Part shown: one piece after another, positions 63,668 through 64,000 of the stretch
Numbering within the stretch: position 1 is the first letter of the stretch
How the letters are laid out: every line of letters begins with the position of its first letter
Source: Paramoeba atlantica
Taxonomy: Eukaryota; Discosea
Assembly (NCBI GenBank): GCA_977017575.1
Contig: CDRNVI010000053.1
Location: forward strand, 372,001-436,000
Length of the DNA: 64,000 bases
Direction: 5' to 3'
Notes under the pieces: model-generated
Seen by the model: the letters and a program-made list of their open reading frames with translations, nothing else
What the model was told of the DNA's origin: nothing
Databases searched by the model: none
Translations under genes and position numbers: made by a program

Positions 63668-64000
63668 ATGCTCGAAGGCCTTTCGCTCGCGCAAAAGGGT
63701 ATTGCTGCTCGCTTGTGTTTTGGCTTAAACAAACAAGATTCCGATTTGTTGCGACGAATACTTCATAAAAGTCCTGCTATGATGTGCGTTACAAAGTCCC
63801 GTCCAGACGCAAAGAAATACAATGCGCTTCTGCAGCATTTATATGGGCTAGATTGGATAACATCATTAAAATTGTACAGCGAACTCTTTAACACGAATGG
63901 ATCTAAGGAACCATTAGTGCTGGAAGAGGGGGGAAAATCATATAAGGCTAATCCAGACAAAGCCACTTTCCGGGTGTTATTATCCACCCTAATTTATTCT
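63668..64000 (+). CDS. Start of an unknown helical protein (partial)
   Basis: From the ATG at 63668 the frame stays open for 111 codons to the right edge. It begins MLEGLSLAQKGIAARLCFGL and continues LLRRILHKSPAMMCVTKSRP, LLQHLYGLDWITSLKLYSEL, with the periodic hydrophobic helices of helical-repeat proteins. The end is outside the window, and no family is recognised. Confidence 0.6.
   Translation, partial: MLEGLSLAQKGIAARLCFGLNKQDSDLLRRILHKSPAMMCVTKSRPDAKKYNALLQHLYGLDWITSLKLYSELFNTNGSKEPLVLEEGGKSYKANPDKATFRVLLSTLIYS

Overview
The window looks like nuclear DNA of a kinetoplastid-type protist (Euglenozoa). Two things point there. First, about 33 credible host genes, read end to end, all lie on the + strand and almost all are single uninterrupted reading frames. 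This is the one-directional gene array of organisms that transcribe polycistronically and mature each mRNA by spliced-leader trans-splicing; many starts are preceded by a pyrimidine tract and an AG. Second, the protein at 39.4 kb has a presequence, two C2H2 zinc fingers and a C-terminal OB-fold, the layout of the KREPA proteins of the mitochondrial U-insertion/deletion RNA editing complex. The assignment is an inference; no rRNA or spliced-leader gene was recognised.

Layout. 0-3 kb: end of cytosolic isoleucyl-tRNA synthetase, a Kish (TMEM167) gene and a first SET-domain gene. 3-8 kb: a 1.5 kb TA-flanked inverted-repeat element, a small membrane protein, ribosomal protein uL14 (RPL23), dihydropteridine reductase and a short TA-flanked MITE. 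8-23.5 kb: two unknown proteins, a Dbp7/DDX31-like helicase, an unknown membrane-anchored protein, a second SET gene, an LRR protein, a UBE2J/UBC6-type E2, a WDR4-like protein, ZNHIT1, an unknown helical protein and PEX2. 23.7-36.6 kb: an abundant-looking mitochondrial SAP-like protein, an amino acid permease, GPN2, a mitochondrial helical-repeat protein, a 248-bp tandem repeat, a third and very large SET protein, transaldolase and VPS51. 36.8-38.3 kb: a decayed Tc1-like transposon. 38.6-47.3 kb: an unknown basic protein, the KREPA-like protein, a low-complexity protein, a TruD/PUS7-like pseudouridine synthase and COQ6. 47.3-57.2 kb: a transposon island with nested TA elements, Tc1-like transposase remnants, a tRNA-derived SINE inside a MITE, a long-armed foldback MITE and two pieces of a non-LTR retrotransposon with a restriction-like endonuclease end. 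57.2-64 kb: phosphoseryl-tRNA kinase, a kinesin with no visible AUG, an unknown protein and the beginning of another gene.

The genes do not form a metabolic operon. Loose themes are translation (IleRS, uL14, Dbp7, WDR4, TruD/PUS7, PSTK), mitochondrial and quinone functions (KREPA-like, SAP-like, helical-repeat protein, COQ6), peroxisome/glycosome biogenesis (PEX2), ER/Golgi traffic (Kish, UBE2J, VPS51) and chromatin or protein methylation (three SET proteins, ZNHIT1). The least explained signals are a pair of about 100-bp structured repeats shared by two intergenic regions (13.3 and 22.0 kb), the hairpin-bearing 248-bp tandem repeat at 30.4-30.95 kb, and the kinesin start, which needs either a 31-nt intron or a start codon made by splicing.
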